Source of the DNA: Lautropia sp.
GTDB lineage: Bacteria; Pseudomonadota; Gammaproteobacteria; Burkholderiales; Burkholderiaceae_E
Reading direction: 5' to 3'
Length of the DNA: 42,106 nt
Assembly: GCA_030523825.1 (NCBI GenBank)
Contig: JAUNHU010000013.1
Span: 1 to 42,106 of the forward strand
The notes beneath the pieces were generated by a model, which was given only the letters and a program-made list of their open reading frames with translations, was not told the origin of the DNA and did no database searches. Within the stretch, counting starts at the first letter, position 1. Every line of letters starts with the position of its first letter. Below are positions 8,388-16,225 of the stretch, one piece after another. The position numbers were made by a program, and so were the translations under genes.

Positions 8388-9111
8388 TGAAACCGTTCTG
8401 ATAACTGGCTCCACCCGGGGCATTGGCCGGGCGATTGCCCTGGCTGCTGCTGCCGATGGCTGGGACATCGTCGTGCATGGGCGCAGCCGGCGTGATGAGG
8501 CCGAGGCCACGGCCGATGCCGTGCGGGCGCTGGGGCGCAAGGCGCGGGTGCTGATGTTCGATGTGGCTGACCGCGAGGCAGCCCGTACCGCGCTCGAAGC
8601 CGATCTGGCCGAACACGGTGCGCCGCGCGGTGTGGTGCTCAATGCCGGTCTCACCCGCGACAATGCCTTTCCGGCGCTTACCGGCGAAGACTGGGATCAG
8701 GTGCTGCGCACCAATCTCGATGGTTTCTACAACGTGCTGCATCCGCTGATGATGCCGATGATCCGTCGGCGTGCACCGGGGCGCATCGTCTGCGTGGCTT
8801 CGGTGTCGGGGCTTGTCGGCAATCGCGGGCAGGTCAATTACAGCGCGTCCAAGGCCGGCCTCATCGGTGCGATGAAGGCACTGGCCATCGAGCTGGGCCG
8901 CCGGAAGATCACCGTCAATTGCGTGGCGCCGGGGCTCATCGACACCGACATGCTGGATGAGCATGTGCCCGTCGATGAAATCCTGAAGATGATTCCCATG
9001 CAGCGCATGGGCCAGGCGGAAGAAGTGGCGCATGCGGTCAGTTTCCTGCTGTCCGACAAGGCAGCCTACATCACGCGCCAGGTGCTGGCCGTGAACGGAG
9101 GATTGTGTTGA
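8377..9111 (+). CDS. apeQ: 3-ketoacyl-ACP reductase, SDR family (ApeQ-like)
   Basis: FabG-type short-chain dehydrogenase of 244 residues starting at ATG 8377, 11 bases inside the dehydratase gene, with AGGAG at 8360-8364 upstream. Visible motifs are TGSTRGIG at residues 10-17 (NADPH site), an N-A-G at 89-91, Asn113, Ser142 and the Y155-x3-K159 pair. It would reduce the 3-keto group after each condensation in polyene synthesis. The adjacent dehydratase and two ketosynthases make this role much more likely than primary fatty-acid synthesis. Confidence 0.85.
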   Translation: MSSDETVLITGSTRGIGRAIALAAAADGWDIVVHGRSRRDEAEATADAVRALGRKARVLMFDVADREAARTALEADLAEHGAPRGVVLNAGLTRDNAFPALTGEDWDQVLRTNLDGFYNVLHPLMMPMIRRRAPGRIVCVASVSGLVGNRGQVNYSASKAGLIGAMKALAIELGRRKITVNCVAPGLIDTDMLDEHVPVDEILKMIPMQRMGQAEEVAHAVSFLLSDKAAYITRQVLAVNGGLC

Positions 9112-10334
9112 GAAGGGTTGTCGTCACCGGCATGGGCGGTGTCAGCGCGCTGGGCCACGACTGGCCGCAGATCTTCGCGCGTTTGCAGCGTTACGAGAAC
9201 GCCATTCAGGTCATGCCCGAGTGGGATCGTTATCCCGATCTCGATACCCGGCTTGCCGGCCCCATCCAGGACTTTGCGGTGCCGGCCCACTGGACGCGCA
9301 AGCAGCTGCGCAGCATGGGACGGGTGTCGCAGTTGTGCGTGGCCGCCGCCGAGAAGGCGCTGACCGATGCCGGCCTCATCGACGATCCCATCATCCGTGA
9401 CGGGCGCATGGGCGTGGCTTGCGGTGTTTCCACCGGCAGCACCGCCGATGTGCGCGATCTGGCCCAGTTGCTGATCGACGGTGTGTCACCGAACTTCAAT
9501 GCCAACACCTACGTGCGGATGATGCCGCACACCACGGCAGCCAACGTGTCCATCTTCTTCGGCCTCACCGGCCGGATCGTGCCCACGTCCTGCGCGTGTG
9601 CGTCGGGCAGTCAGGGCATCGGTTACTCGTATGAAGCCATCAAGTATGGTCTCAGCGAGATGATGTTGGGCGGTGGTGCCGAGGAACTCTGTCCGTCCGA
9701 AGCCTACGTATTCGATTCGCTCTACGCCACCAGCCAGAAGAACGATGCACCGCATACTTCGCCGGCGCCCTATGATCGCAACCGCGACGGCCTCGTGCTG
9801 GGGGAGGGCGCAGGCATGCTGGTGCTCGAATCGCTGGAACACGCACAGGCCCGTGGCGCAAAAATCTATGCCGAAGTGCTGGGGTATGCCACCAACAGCG
9901 ACGGTACCCACGTGACCCGGCCCGAGCAGGAAACCATGTTCCGCTGCATGCAGGCTGCGCTGAAGGATGCAGGCATCGCACCGTCGGATGTGGGTTACGT
10001 CAACGGGCACGGCACGGCCACCGAACATGGCGACATTGCCGAAACCCTGGCCGCTTCCCGGCTGTTCGGCAGCAACATGCCGTTCAGCTCGCAAAAAAGC
10101 TACATCGGCCACACGCTGGGTGCCTGCGGTGCGCTGGAAAGCTGGTTTTCCATCGAGATGATGCGTCACCAGTGGTTTGCGCCCACGCTCAATCTGAACG
10201 ACATCGACCCGCGCTGCGGCGAGCTGGATTACATCCGCGGCGAAGGCCGGAAGATCGACACCGAATTTGTCGTCAACAACAACTTCGCCTTTGGCGGCAT
10301 CAACACCTCGCTGGTGTTCCGCCGCATGGATTGA
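9105..10334 (+). CDS. apeR: Beta-ketoacyl-ACP synthase II-like (ApeR-like)
   Basis: Second ketosynthase, 409 residues, FabF-like. Cys165 (in C-A-C-A-S-G), His302 (N-G-H-G-T-A-T), Lys331 and His336 (Y-I-G-H-T-L-G) give a complete active site. The start is GTG 9105 or TTG 9108; the latter overlaps the ketoreductase stop as TTGA and sits six bases after GGAGG 9097-9101, so it may be the real one. It is the last gene of the operon on this strand and converges on the phosphopantetheinyl transferase gene with 27 bases between stops. Confidence 0.85.
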   Translation: MLRRVVVTGMGGVSALGHDWPQIFARLQRYENAIQVMPEWDRYPDLDTRLAGPIQDFAVPAHWTRKQLRSMGRVSQLCVAAAEKALTDAGLIDDPIIRDGRMGVACGVSTGSTADVRDLAQLLIDGVSPNFNANTYVRMMPHTTAANVSIFFGLTGRIVPTSCACASGSQGIGYSYEAIKYGLSEMMLGGGAEELCPSEAYVFDSLYATSQKNDAPHTSPAPYDRNRDGLVLGEGAGMLVLESLEHAQARGAKIYAEVLGYATNSDGTHVTRPEQETMFRCMQAALKDAGIAPSDVGYVNGHGTATEHGDIAETLAASRLFGSNMPFSSQKSYIGHTLGACGALESWFSIEMMRHQWFAPTLNLNDIDPRCGELDYIRGEGRKIDTEFVVNNNFAFGGINTSLVFRRMD

Positions 10335-10361
10335 TCCCGTTGCCGTGGCTGTTCCGGGCGC

Positions 10362-11240
10362 TCAGAAATACACCACGTTTTCGATGCGCCAGTTGCCATG
10401 AGGTTCCCAGCGCAGGGCAGGGCGCTCTCCGGCAGCAAGCCACACGCAGGCCAGCAGCCATTGGCCGTTCAGCACGGCGCTGACGCCCTGCCAGTGCCGC
10501 GTCCCATCCGTTACATCGGAGCGCGAAAAGCCTCCTTGTGCATCCCCTGCGTCGCCAGGGGATATCGTGCCCGCCCTGGCTGCGGGGGCGCTGGCGTACA
10601 TGTCTTTGGTGCAAGACATCGTTGCCTGTGATGTGCCGCTGGCACGCCGCCCGGGATTGCGCTCGCCGGGGCCGGGCGGCACGGATGACGGGGCCACGTG
10701 CAGCTGCCAGCGGCGGCTGTCCGGGTCATGGCGCAATCCCACCCGTCGCAGGTCTCCCGGAAAATCCAGCCCGCTTGCCTTCAGCAGCGCTTCCTTGATC
10801 GTCCACAGGCGATGGAAGGCTTCGGCCGGTTGCGCCTGTGCCTGCCACCATTGCACCTCGTCATCGGTGGCAAATTGTGGCAAAAGCGCGACAAAATTTC
10901 GTACCCGGATTTTTTCCAGATCGACGCCAATGATGCCCGCTGGCGAGCGAATCGCCAGCGCGGCATGTCCCCGGCTGTGGCTCAATGAGCGGCTGTCGGG
11001 CGTGTCGGCAACCGGCTGATGGCACTGCTTCAGAAATCGGCTTGCCCGCCAGTCGGGTCGTGTGGCCAGCCAGGGGCTGCGTGCGCATCGCTGCCTGTCG
11101 GCCGTGTCCAGCAGCGCCGGGTCCTGCAGAGGCTGGCAACTGGCGTCAGCCAGCGCGATGCAGATCGTTGCTCGTGAAGGGGGCTGGTGGTACGCCTGAT
11201 TGGCAGCATCCTGCCTGGATACATCGCTTGGTGTTCTCAT
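10362..11240 (-). CDS. 4'-phosphopantetheinyl transferase (Sfp/AcpT type)
   Basis: About 292 residues. S-L-S-H-S near 85-89, G-V-D-L-E-K at 105-110 (Mg-binding Asp107 and Glu109) and W-T-I-K-E-A-L-L-K at 146-154 are the signature motifs of Sfp-type transferases. These enzymes put the phosphopantetheine arm of CoA on carrier proteins. Position beside the APE operon suggests it activates the APE carrier proteins. An unusual stretch of about 60 residues rich in Gly, Ala, Ser and Pro (roughly residues 183-245) interrupts the C-terminal lobe; it looks like a low-complexity insertion. The gene is transcribed towards the APE operon, so it must have a separate promoter in the region after 11240. Confidence 0.8.
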   Translation of the reverse strand: MRTPSDVSRQDAANQAYHQPPSRATICIALADASCQPLQDPALLDTADRQRCARSPWLATRPDWRASRFLKQCHQPVADTPDSRSLSHSRGHAALAIRSPAGIIGVDLEKIRVRNFVALLPQFATDDEVQWWQAQAQPAEAFHRLWTIKEALLKASGLDFPGDLRRVGLRHDPDSRRWQLHVAPSSVPPGPGERNPGRRASGTSQATMSCTKDMYASAPAARAGTISPGDAGDAQGGFSRSDVTDGTRHWQGVSAVLNGQWLLACVWLAAGERPALRWEPHGNWRIENVVYF

Positions 11241-11557
11241 TCCGATCTCCTGCGACCGGCTGTCCGGGCATGCCAGCCGTTGGGCTCAAGCCGGTACACT
11301 TTCGTCGATGATGACGGTTGTGCCGGTTGCCGCCTGTCGGGTGCCTGCGTATCATGGGCCTTCATTCCTGCCTGGTCCTTTGGGTAACGGGTTTTGATGA
11401 CCCGGCCACCAGATGCGGCGGGGCGGCGGATGTCCGGGGCTTTGCCCTGCGGCCGGTCATCGCGGCATGCGGCTGCGATGACCTTCCGGGGCACGGACGC
11501 ATCGGATGCTGCAGCGCCTGCACGAATGATGCCGAACAACCATAGAGGAGTTTTGCC
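11241..11557. other. Divergent intergenic region with a hairpin
   Basis: 317 bases between the start of the phosphopantetheinyl transferase gene and a small exported-protein gene. A perfect 9-bp inverted repeat lies at 11455-11463 and 11475-11483 (GGTCATCGC / GCGATGACC, 11-base loop), within the leader of the + strand gene. No T-tract follows it. A shorter hairpin, CGGGT-N7-ACCCG, lies nearby. Both promoters must be here, but I see no convincing -35/-10 pair. Confidence 0.35.
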
Positions 11558-12004
11558 GTGAAGAAAATCGTAGCATCGCTGGCACTTGGCATGGCCGTGC
11601 TGTCCACCACCAGCGTCGTCCAGGCACGTGACACCAAATTGATCCTGCCGGTCAAGGATGCGCTCAATTATGTTGGCAAGAGTTCGTCTGCCAAGGAAGC
11701 GCTGGCCGGTTATGAAGACATCAAGCTGGTTTTCGGCAAGGGTGGTGGCAACATCGTCCGCAAGGATGTGGTTGCCAACAAGAAAACCAACGCCTTCAAC
11801 AAGAGCGACGAGGAAGCCTGCCAGTGGGTCTTCCTGTCGGCCGTCAAGTCCCTGCTGGAGTCGGCGCGCGAGGCCGGGGCCACCAAGGTCGTCAACATCG
11901 TCAGCTACTACAAGAAGAACGAGTTCAAGAGCACCACGGACTATGAATGCCATGCCGGTGCCATCATGGCAGGTGTTGCCCTGAAAGGCGATATCGCCAA
12001 GTAA
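11558..12004 (+). CDS. Small exported protein of unknown function
   Basis: 148 residues starting at GTG 11558, seven bases after GAGGAG 11545-11550, which makes the start secure. A typical Sec signal peptide (two Lys, hydrophobic core, cleavage likely after V-V-Q-A) is followed by a mature domain of about 125 residues. That domain has two cysteines (A-C-Q-W and Y-E-C-H contexts), which could form a disulfide. It resembles a family of short periplasmic proteins that databases often label 'excinuclease ATPase subunit'; that label cannot be right for a small exported protein with no Walker motifs. The function is unknown. It stands alone, followed by a hairpin. Confidence 0.7.
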   Translation: MKKIVASLALGMAVLSTTSVVQARDTKLILPVKDALNYVGKSSSAKEALAGYEDIKLVFGKGGGNIVRKDVVANKKTNAFNKSDEEACQWVFLSAVKSLLESAREAGATKVVNIVSYYKKNEFKSTTDYECHAGAIMAGVALKGDIAK

Positions 12005-12019
12005 CGGGTTTGTCTTGTC

Positions 12020-12046
12020 TGCCTGCGCAACCTGTTGCGTCAGGCA
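12020..12046 (+). other. Intercistronic hairpin before the GNAT gene
   Basis: TGCCTGCGCAA and TTGCGTCAGGCA pair across a CCTG loop with one bulged base. It lies 16 bases after the exported-protein stop, and its 3' arm ends only about four bases before the ribosome-binding site of the next gene. No U-tract follows, so it is more likely to influence mRNA stability or translation than to terminate transcription. Confidence 0.4.
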
Positions 12047-12064
12047 GAAAAGGAGTTTGTGCCT

Positions 12065-12607
12065 GTGAGTGCGCTGTCTCTCTCCATTCGCCATGCCCGT
12101 ACCGATGATCTTCCTGCCATCCAGGAAATCTTCAACGAGGTGATCCTCAACAGCACGGCGGTCTATACCGACACGCCGGTCACGCTGGACAATCGCCGCG
12201 CGTGGTTCCAGTCGCGGGTGGATGAGGGCTTCCCGGTGCTGGTGGCCGTCGATGCCGCAGACGATGCCCGCGTTCTGGGGTTTGCGTCCTATGGCTTGTT
12301 CCGTCCGGCATGGCCGGGCTACCGGCACACGGTCGAGCACAGCGTGCATGTGCATGCTGCCCACCGGGGGCAGGGCATCGGTTCTGCCCTCATCAGGGCG
12401 CTGATGCCCCTTGCGCGTGGCCAGCAGATGCACGTCATGCTGGGCGTCATCGACGCCCAAAATGAAAACTCGATCCGCCTGCATGAGCGTCTGGGATTCC
12501 GCCAGGCCGGCAAGCTGTCACAGGTCGGGCGCAAGTTCGACCGCTGGCTCGACGTGGTTTTCGTCGAACGCCGGCTCGACGCCGTCGACGAAGCCGAAAG
12601 CCGTTGA
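12065..12607 (+). CDS. GNAT-family N-acetyltransferase (phosphinothricin-acetyltransferase-like)
   Basis: About 180 residues. The GTG at 12065 is preferred because AGGAG 12051-12055 is nine bases upstream; GTG 12059 and TTG 12035 are also in frame. The acetyl-CoA pyrophosphate-binding loop reads R-G-Q-G-I-G, preceded by a V-E-H-S-V-H-V strand. A later N-E-N-S-I-R-L-H-E-R-L-G-F segment is typical of the PAT/YncA subgroup, which acetylates amino groups of methionine sulfone or phosphinothricin-like compounds. The true substrate is not readable. Its stop overlaps a possible TTG start of the next gene. Confidence 0.8.
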   Translation: MSALSLSIRHARTDDLPAIQEIFNEVILNSTAVYTDTPVTLDNRRAWFQSRVDEGFPVLVAVDAADDARVLGFASYGLFRPAWPGYRHTVEHSVHVHAAHRGQGIGSALIRALMPLARGQQMHVMLGVIDAQNENSIRLHERLGFRQAGKLSQVGRKFDRWLDVVFVERRLDAVDEAESR

Positions 12608-12624
12608 AACCTGACCCCCTGAAA

Positions 12625-13734
12625 ATGTCCGGACAGCGCACCTCTGACCCTTCGCCTGATGGGAACGCGCAGTCTGCCGTTTCCCGGGATGGAAGCGTTT
12701 CAGGTGTGGTGGCTGCCGGTGCAGCTGTTCCATCTTCTTCCCCTGCACGGCATCTTGTTCAGACCGATATCGGCACGCTGGCGCTGAAGCACTGGATGCC
12801 GCCGGGCGCTACTGCTCCCGAGGCTGCAGAATCTGCCCGTGGTGCGTCGGCATATCCGCTGGTCGTGCTGGTGCACGGCATGTTCGGTGACAGCGATGTC
12901 TGGGCGGCAACCGCACTCAATCTTGCCCGGGCCGGGCTCGAAGTCATCGCTTTCGACCTGCCGGGACACGGTGCCAGCAAGACCCGTGTGGCCTCGCCGG
13001 ACGAGACCGTGGCAGCTCTTCTCCAGGCGCTGCATCATTTTGGCCCCCGTCCCCTTTTGCTGGTGGGGCAGTCCTTTGGCACGCTGATTGCCACCCGCCT
13101 GATGAGCCGGCTGAATGCTGCGCGCAATGCCGGCTTCGCGCAGGATCAGCACGCAGACGGCCGTGCCTCGGATGCGGCGCCACAACTGTCTTCCTTCTCA
13201 CCGTCTGGTGGTGCTCATTCCGGCCGGCGCCCTGTGGGCGTTCCCTCGTCCGGAGAGGCTGATGCCACTTCTCCGCATGTCGCCGGGCTGGTGCTGCTCT
13301 CTGCCGTGGGCCTGGGCACCGAGGTCAACCGGGATTTCCTGCTGGGCGTGATGTCGGCGGCAGAGGCGGGTGATGTGGCCGCGCTGGAAAAGGCTTTTGC
13401 CGCGCTTACGGTGCGCCACTACCGCAGTTCCCCTGCCTACATGCGCGGGCTGTGCCAGCGTATTGCCGCCGCCAGCGAACAGCTTTATGTCTTCATCGAC
13501 GCCACGGTCGACATCATCGGCCAGCAGCGCGTCAGCCTCATCGAAGATCTGACCAATGCCACCGTGCCGGTGGTGCTGGTGCACGGCCGCGAAGATGGCG
13601 TATTGCCCTGGCAGCAGGCGCTGAACGCGCCGCCGCAGGTGGCCCTGCATCTGCCCGAAAAGGTGGGCCACATGCCGCACTGGGAAGCCAACGCGCTCGT
13701 CTGCATGCTGATCTGCCGCGCCGCGGGGCTGTAA
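12625..13734 (+). CDS. Alpha/beta hydrolase
   Basis: Alpha/beta-hydrolase fold protein of about 369 residues from ATG 12625; a TTG at 12604 overlapping the previous stop is the alternative start. The oxyanion region is V-L-V-H-G-M-F-G, the nucleophile elbow G-Q-S-F-G, the acid lies in H-G-R-E-D-G, and the histidine is in V-G-H-M-P-H-W near the C-terminus. The first 40 or so residues and a stretch of about 50 residues just after the nucleophile helix are Ser/Ala/Gly-rich and look disordered. The set of motifs resembles the hydrolase domain attached to acetoin dehydrogenase E2 and homoserine-acetyltransferase relatives. Substrate unknown. Confidence 0.8.
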   Translation: MSGQRTSDPSPDGNAQSAVSRDGSVSGVVAAGAAVPSSSPARHLVQTDIGTLALKHWMPPGATAPEAAESARGASAYPLVVLVHGMFGDSDVWAATALNLARAGLEVIAFDLPGHGASKTRVASPDETVAALLQALHHFGPRPLLLVGQSFGTLIATRLMSRLNAARNAGFAQDQHADGRASDAAPQLSSFSPSGGAHSGRRPVGVPSSGEADATSPHVAGLVLLSAVGLGTEVNRDFLLGVMSAAEAGDVAALEKAFAALTVRHYRSSPAYMRGLCQRIAAASEQLYVFIDATVDIIGQQRVSLIEDLTNATVPVVLVHGREDGVLPWQQALNAPPQVALHLPEKVGHMPHWEANALVCMLICRAAGL

Positions 13735-13826
13735 GCGCAGGCCGTCCAGGCCGTCCGCGCTGGATCATGACCAGGCATGCCCATCAGGGGGCAGGCCGCC
13801 CGGTCGGAGCATGATCGCCCGGCCTC

Positions 13827-14699
13827 TCAAAGCAGGCCGAAGCCGCCATCCTTCAGCTGCTGTTCGGCTTCAGCAAGCTGTGCTGCCGAGGCAAACACCA
13901 GTTCGTCACGTCCCACCAGCGGTTCGTCCACGGGTTCGCTGCACAGCACGATCATCCGCACATCCTCTTTGGCCTGGCAGCAGAGTTCGTCGCCTGCGGC
14001 GTCCAGGGCCACCAGCGTGGGGGCCGTCACCAGATGATTGACGAAGTCGATCTTCAGGCTGCCACGCAACAGCAGCACCTGTGCGTACCAGCGGTGGTGC
14101 AGCGGCAGCTTCACCGCCTTGCCTGCCGATATCGACACATCCCAGCACTGCACGGGCGTCACCGTTTCGGCAGGGCCGGTCTGGCCGTCGAAGCTGCCCG
14201 CGATCAGGCGGAGCGTGCCGGCCTCATCCGGCAGCGAAATCACCGGAATGTCGGCGGCTTTCAGCACCTGGTGATGCGGGTCGCTCGTCTTGTAGGCAGC
14301 GGGCAGGTTCACCCACAGATTCACGGCTTCCAGCGTGCCTCCCTGCCGGGCCAGCGTGCTGCCGATGCGTTTCTCGGTGAGCACGCCACGGCCGGTGCCC
14401 TGCCACAGCACGTCGCCGGCAGTGCCGCTCAGCCACTGTTCCGGGGCGCTGCTGTCACGAACTTCCTGCTCCCCCTGCAGCACGAAATACACGGATTCAA
14501 AACCGGCCTGGGCAACCGGCTGAGTGCTCTGTTCTGTGCCGGCCGAAACCTTCTGGGCCGGGATGAGGCTGGCCTGAATCAGCGGATTGGCCTGTCGCCC
14601 CAGGCCGGACCAGGCGAAGAAGGACTGCTCCTGCCAGGCTGCGTGGCTCGGCGTAGCGGGAGAAAGTGGCAGGGAGGTTCCGATGGCAGGTTTTTGCAT
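13827..14699 (-). CDS. Pirin-like cupin lacking the metal ligands
   Basis: 290-residue bicupin with a pirin layout: G-F-E-S-V-Y-F-V-L-Q-G at 66-76, G-D-V-L-W-Q-G-T-G-R-G near 96-105, N-L-W-V-N-L-P in the middle and a C-terminal cupin with an L-R-G-S-L-K-I-D strand. Pirins bind Fe through H-x-H in H-P-H-R-G-F-E and through H and E in G-R-G-I-x-H-x-E. Here those positions read Val62, Gln64, Thr108 and Lys110, so the site is lost. It is probably a structural or ligand-binding descendant and not a quercetinase. The gene is intact, convergent with the hydrolase gene, and shows no clear ribosome-binding site. Confidence 0.7.
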   Translation of the reverse strand: MQKPAIGTSLPLSPATPSHAAWQEQSFFAWSGLGRQANPLIQASLIPAQKVSAGTEQSTQPVAQAGFESVYFVLQGEQEVRDSSAPEQWLSGTAGDVLWQGTGRGVLTEKRIGSTLARQGGTLEAVNLWVNLPAAYKTSDPHHQVLKAADIPVISLPDEAGTLRLIAGSFDGQTGPAETVTPVQCWDVSISAGKAVKLPLHHRWYAQVLLLRGSLKIDFVNHLVTAPTLVALDAAGDELCCQAKEDVRMIVLCSEPVDEPLVGRDELVFASAAQLAEAEQQLKDGGFGLL

Positions 14700-14730
14700 G
14701 ACGGGGAGGAAAATGGGTTGAAATCGGTTC

Positions 14731-14758
14731 GGAAGCCGGAAGCCGGAAGCCGGAAGCC
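14731..14758. repeat. Tandem repeat, four copies of GGAAGCC
   Basis: Four perfect head-to-tail copies of the 7-base unit GGAAGCC occupy the space between the pirin-like start and the nosL stop. On the - strand they lie 31-60 bases upstream of the pirin-like ATG, where a change in copy number could alter promoter or leader spacing. A further hairpin (GGCAGCC-N6-GGCTGCC, 14789-14808) lies nearer the nosL stop and has no U-tract. Confidence 0.8.
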
Positions 14759-14819
14759 GCGGCGGCTGCGCACGGGCGAGGTGCCAGAGGCAGCCACGCA
14801 GGGCTGCCGTGGCAGCGCA

Positions 14820-15410
14820 TTACATGCTGTGATCCATGTGGGCGCCGCCACGCAGATCCAGCAGTTCGTGCGGTATGTCGTTCATCCGCATCATCTTGCC
14901 GCCGTGCTGTTCGATGAACTTCTTCGCGTCGGCTTCCTGGCTGAAGGAGGCAAAGGTGGGGCCCATCGAGCCATGCAGCTTGCTGCCGTGCACGTAGATG
15001 GCCTGACGGGCGTCGATCCAGTTGCCCTGCGGCCGCTCCCATTCGGTCTTGCCCATGTCCTGAACATAGGCCGCCTTCACGGTGCGAATCTGCTCGGGCA
15101 GGATCAGCGTGTGCAGCAGCTCGACGGTGTCGCAAAAGAACGAGGGTTCGGGATTGTCGGCGTAATGGATCTGTCCCTTGGGGCCGGGATAATCGGCCAG
15201 CAGCATGCCGTCCAGCTCGCAGGCCGTGTCATCCTTGATCTCGACGGCTGCCACGCTGGCCTGGCTGGACGTTTCCTGCTTGCAGGCAGCCAGCGGGCCG
15301 AGCGCGGCCAGGGCCGCCATGCCCAGCAGAAGCCGGCGGCGGCTGGTGGCGTCCTCGGAGCGGGGGGCGCAGCAGGCGCAGCGCGCATGCCGGATGGGTT
15401 TCATGGTCAT
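14820..15410 (-). CDS. nosL: NosL copper-chaperone lipoprotein
   Basis: About 196 residues. ATG 15410 is chosen because GGAGG lies eight bases upstream and the codon overlaps the nosY stop (ATGA); an open frame extends further but inside nosY. The N-terminus contains S-R-R-R-L-L-L-G, a hydrophobic core and an L-A-A-C lipobox (Cys43), so it is a lipoprotein with a Tat-like leader. Three cysteines (11, 13, 14) precede the signal and would be removed with it. The C-terminus is Met/His-rich (K-M-M-R-M, H-M-D-H-S-M), fitting a periplasmic Cu(I) chaperone that supplies NosZ through NosDFY. Confidence 0.9.
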   Translation of the reverse strand: MTMKPIRHARCACCAPRSEDATSRRRLLLGMAALAALGPLAACKQETSSQASVAAVEIKDDTACELDGMLLADYPGPKGQIHYADNPEPSFFCDTVELLHTLILPEQIRTVKAAYVQDMGKTEWERPQGNWIDARQAIYVHGSKLHGSMGPTFASFSQEADAKKFIEQHGGKMMRMNDIPHELLDLRGGAHMDHSM

Positions 15411-16225
15411 GGACGGAACCTCCAGTTGGCGATGGCAAGGGGAATGGCGATCCAGCCGAGCATGACGGTGCTGAGCAGCGCCAGATTGGACAGCAGGGGC
15501 GGCACCACGCTCACCAGCCCGTAGGCACTGCGCACGTCCTCGGTGGAGAACACGTTCATGATGCGGAAGACATCGGTGGGGTTGAGCAGCAGCAGCCACG
15601 GGAATATCTCGCCACCGTAATGACCGGCCGTGGCCACCAGCACGCCCAGCAGCACCAGATCGAACACCAGCACGAACAGGAACCACAGGACGATGGCGGC
15701 GCCAGAGGCTCGCGTGCGGTCACGTGCAATCACCGACACCAGCACGGCCAGGCTCAGAAAAGCCAGTCCCATCAGCAGCGTACTCAGCACGAAACCGCCG
15801 TAATGAAAGAGGGCGCGTTCACCAAACTGCACCACCAGCATCACGCCAACCGCTGCCAGTCCCAGCAGCATCGCCAGTGCCAGTGCGGCAGAGAGGCCCG
15901 CATACTTGCCCAACAGCAGTTCGCTGCGCGTGATCGGGTGCGACAGCAGAAGATCGAGCGAGCCGCGTTCGCGCTCGCCCACCACAGCATCGAAACCCAG
16001 CAGCAGCGCAATCAGCGGCACCAGATAGATGACCAGACTGACGAGGCTGGTGATGGTGAACTCCAGCGAGCGCAGACCGACCGTGCCCTGCTGGGCGCCG
16101 CCGGCGTAGGCAATCACCAGTGAAAACACGGCAAACACCAGCGCCACGGCCAGCACCCAGCGATTGCGCAGCCGGTCGCGGAATTCCTTGGCAGCCAGGT
16201 GCATCACCTGTCGTGGCTGGATCAT
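15407..16225 (-). CDS. nosY: NosY, ABC transporter permease for Cu-site maturation
   Basis: 272 residues with six hydrophobic segments, the ABC-2 permease layout of NosY. The conserved segment V-G-E-R-E-R-G-S-L-D-L-L-L-S-H-P-I sits between TM2 and TM3. NosY forms the membrane channel of the NosDFY complex that assembles the copper-sulfide site of nitrous oxide reductase. It overlaps nosF by four bases on one side and nosL by four on the other, so the three are translationally coupled. Confidence 0.92.
   Translation of the reverse strand: MIQPRQVMHLAAKEFRDRLRNRWVLAVALVFAVFSLVIAYAGGAQQGTVGLRSLEFTITSLVSLVIYLVPLIALLLGFDAVVGERERGSLDLLLSHPITRSELLLGKYAGLSAALALAMLLGLAAVGVMLVVQFGERALFHYGGFVLSTLLMGLAFLSLAVLVSVIARDRTRASGAAIVLWFLFVLVFDLVLLGVLVATAGHYGGEIFPWLLLLNPTDVFRIMNVFSTEDVRSAYGLVSVVPPLLSNLALLSTVMLGWIAIPLAIANWRFRP

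Noticed and set aside
8377..10334. Assignment of the KR and KS genes to housekeeping fatty-acid synthesis (fabG, fabF)
   Set aside because: The overlap with an APE-type dehydratase, a second ketosynthase, a LolA-like carrier and an MMPL exporter fits a polyene cluster; no acpP, fabD or fabH is adjacent.
14789..14808. Hairpin GGCAGCC-N6-GGCTGCC as nosL terminator
   Set aside because: No T-tract follows on the - strand; kept only as a note with the tandem repeat.
14034..15524. 496-codon open frame on the + strand across the pirin-like and nosL genes
   Set aside because: It spans two real genes and an intergenic tandem repeat; composition and lack of motifs mark it as a shadow.
15411..15686. 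Upstream extension of nosL in the same frame
   Set aside because: It lies wholly within nosY, and a GGAGG plus ATGA coupling at 15410 gives a better start.
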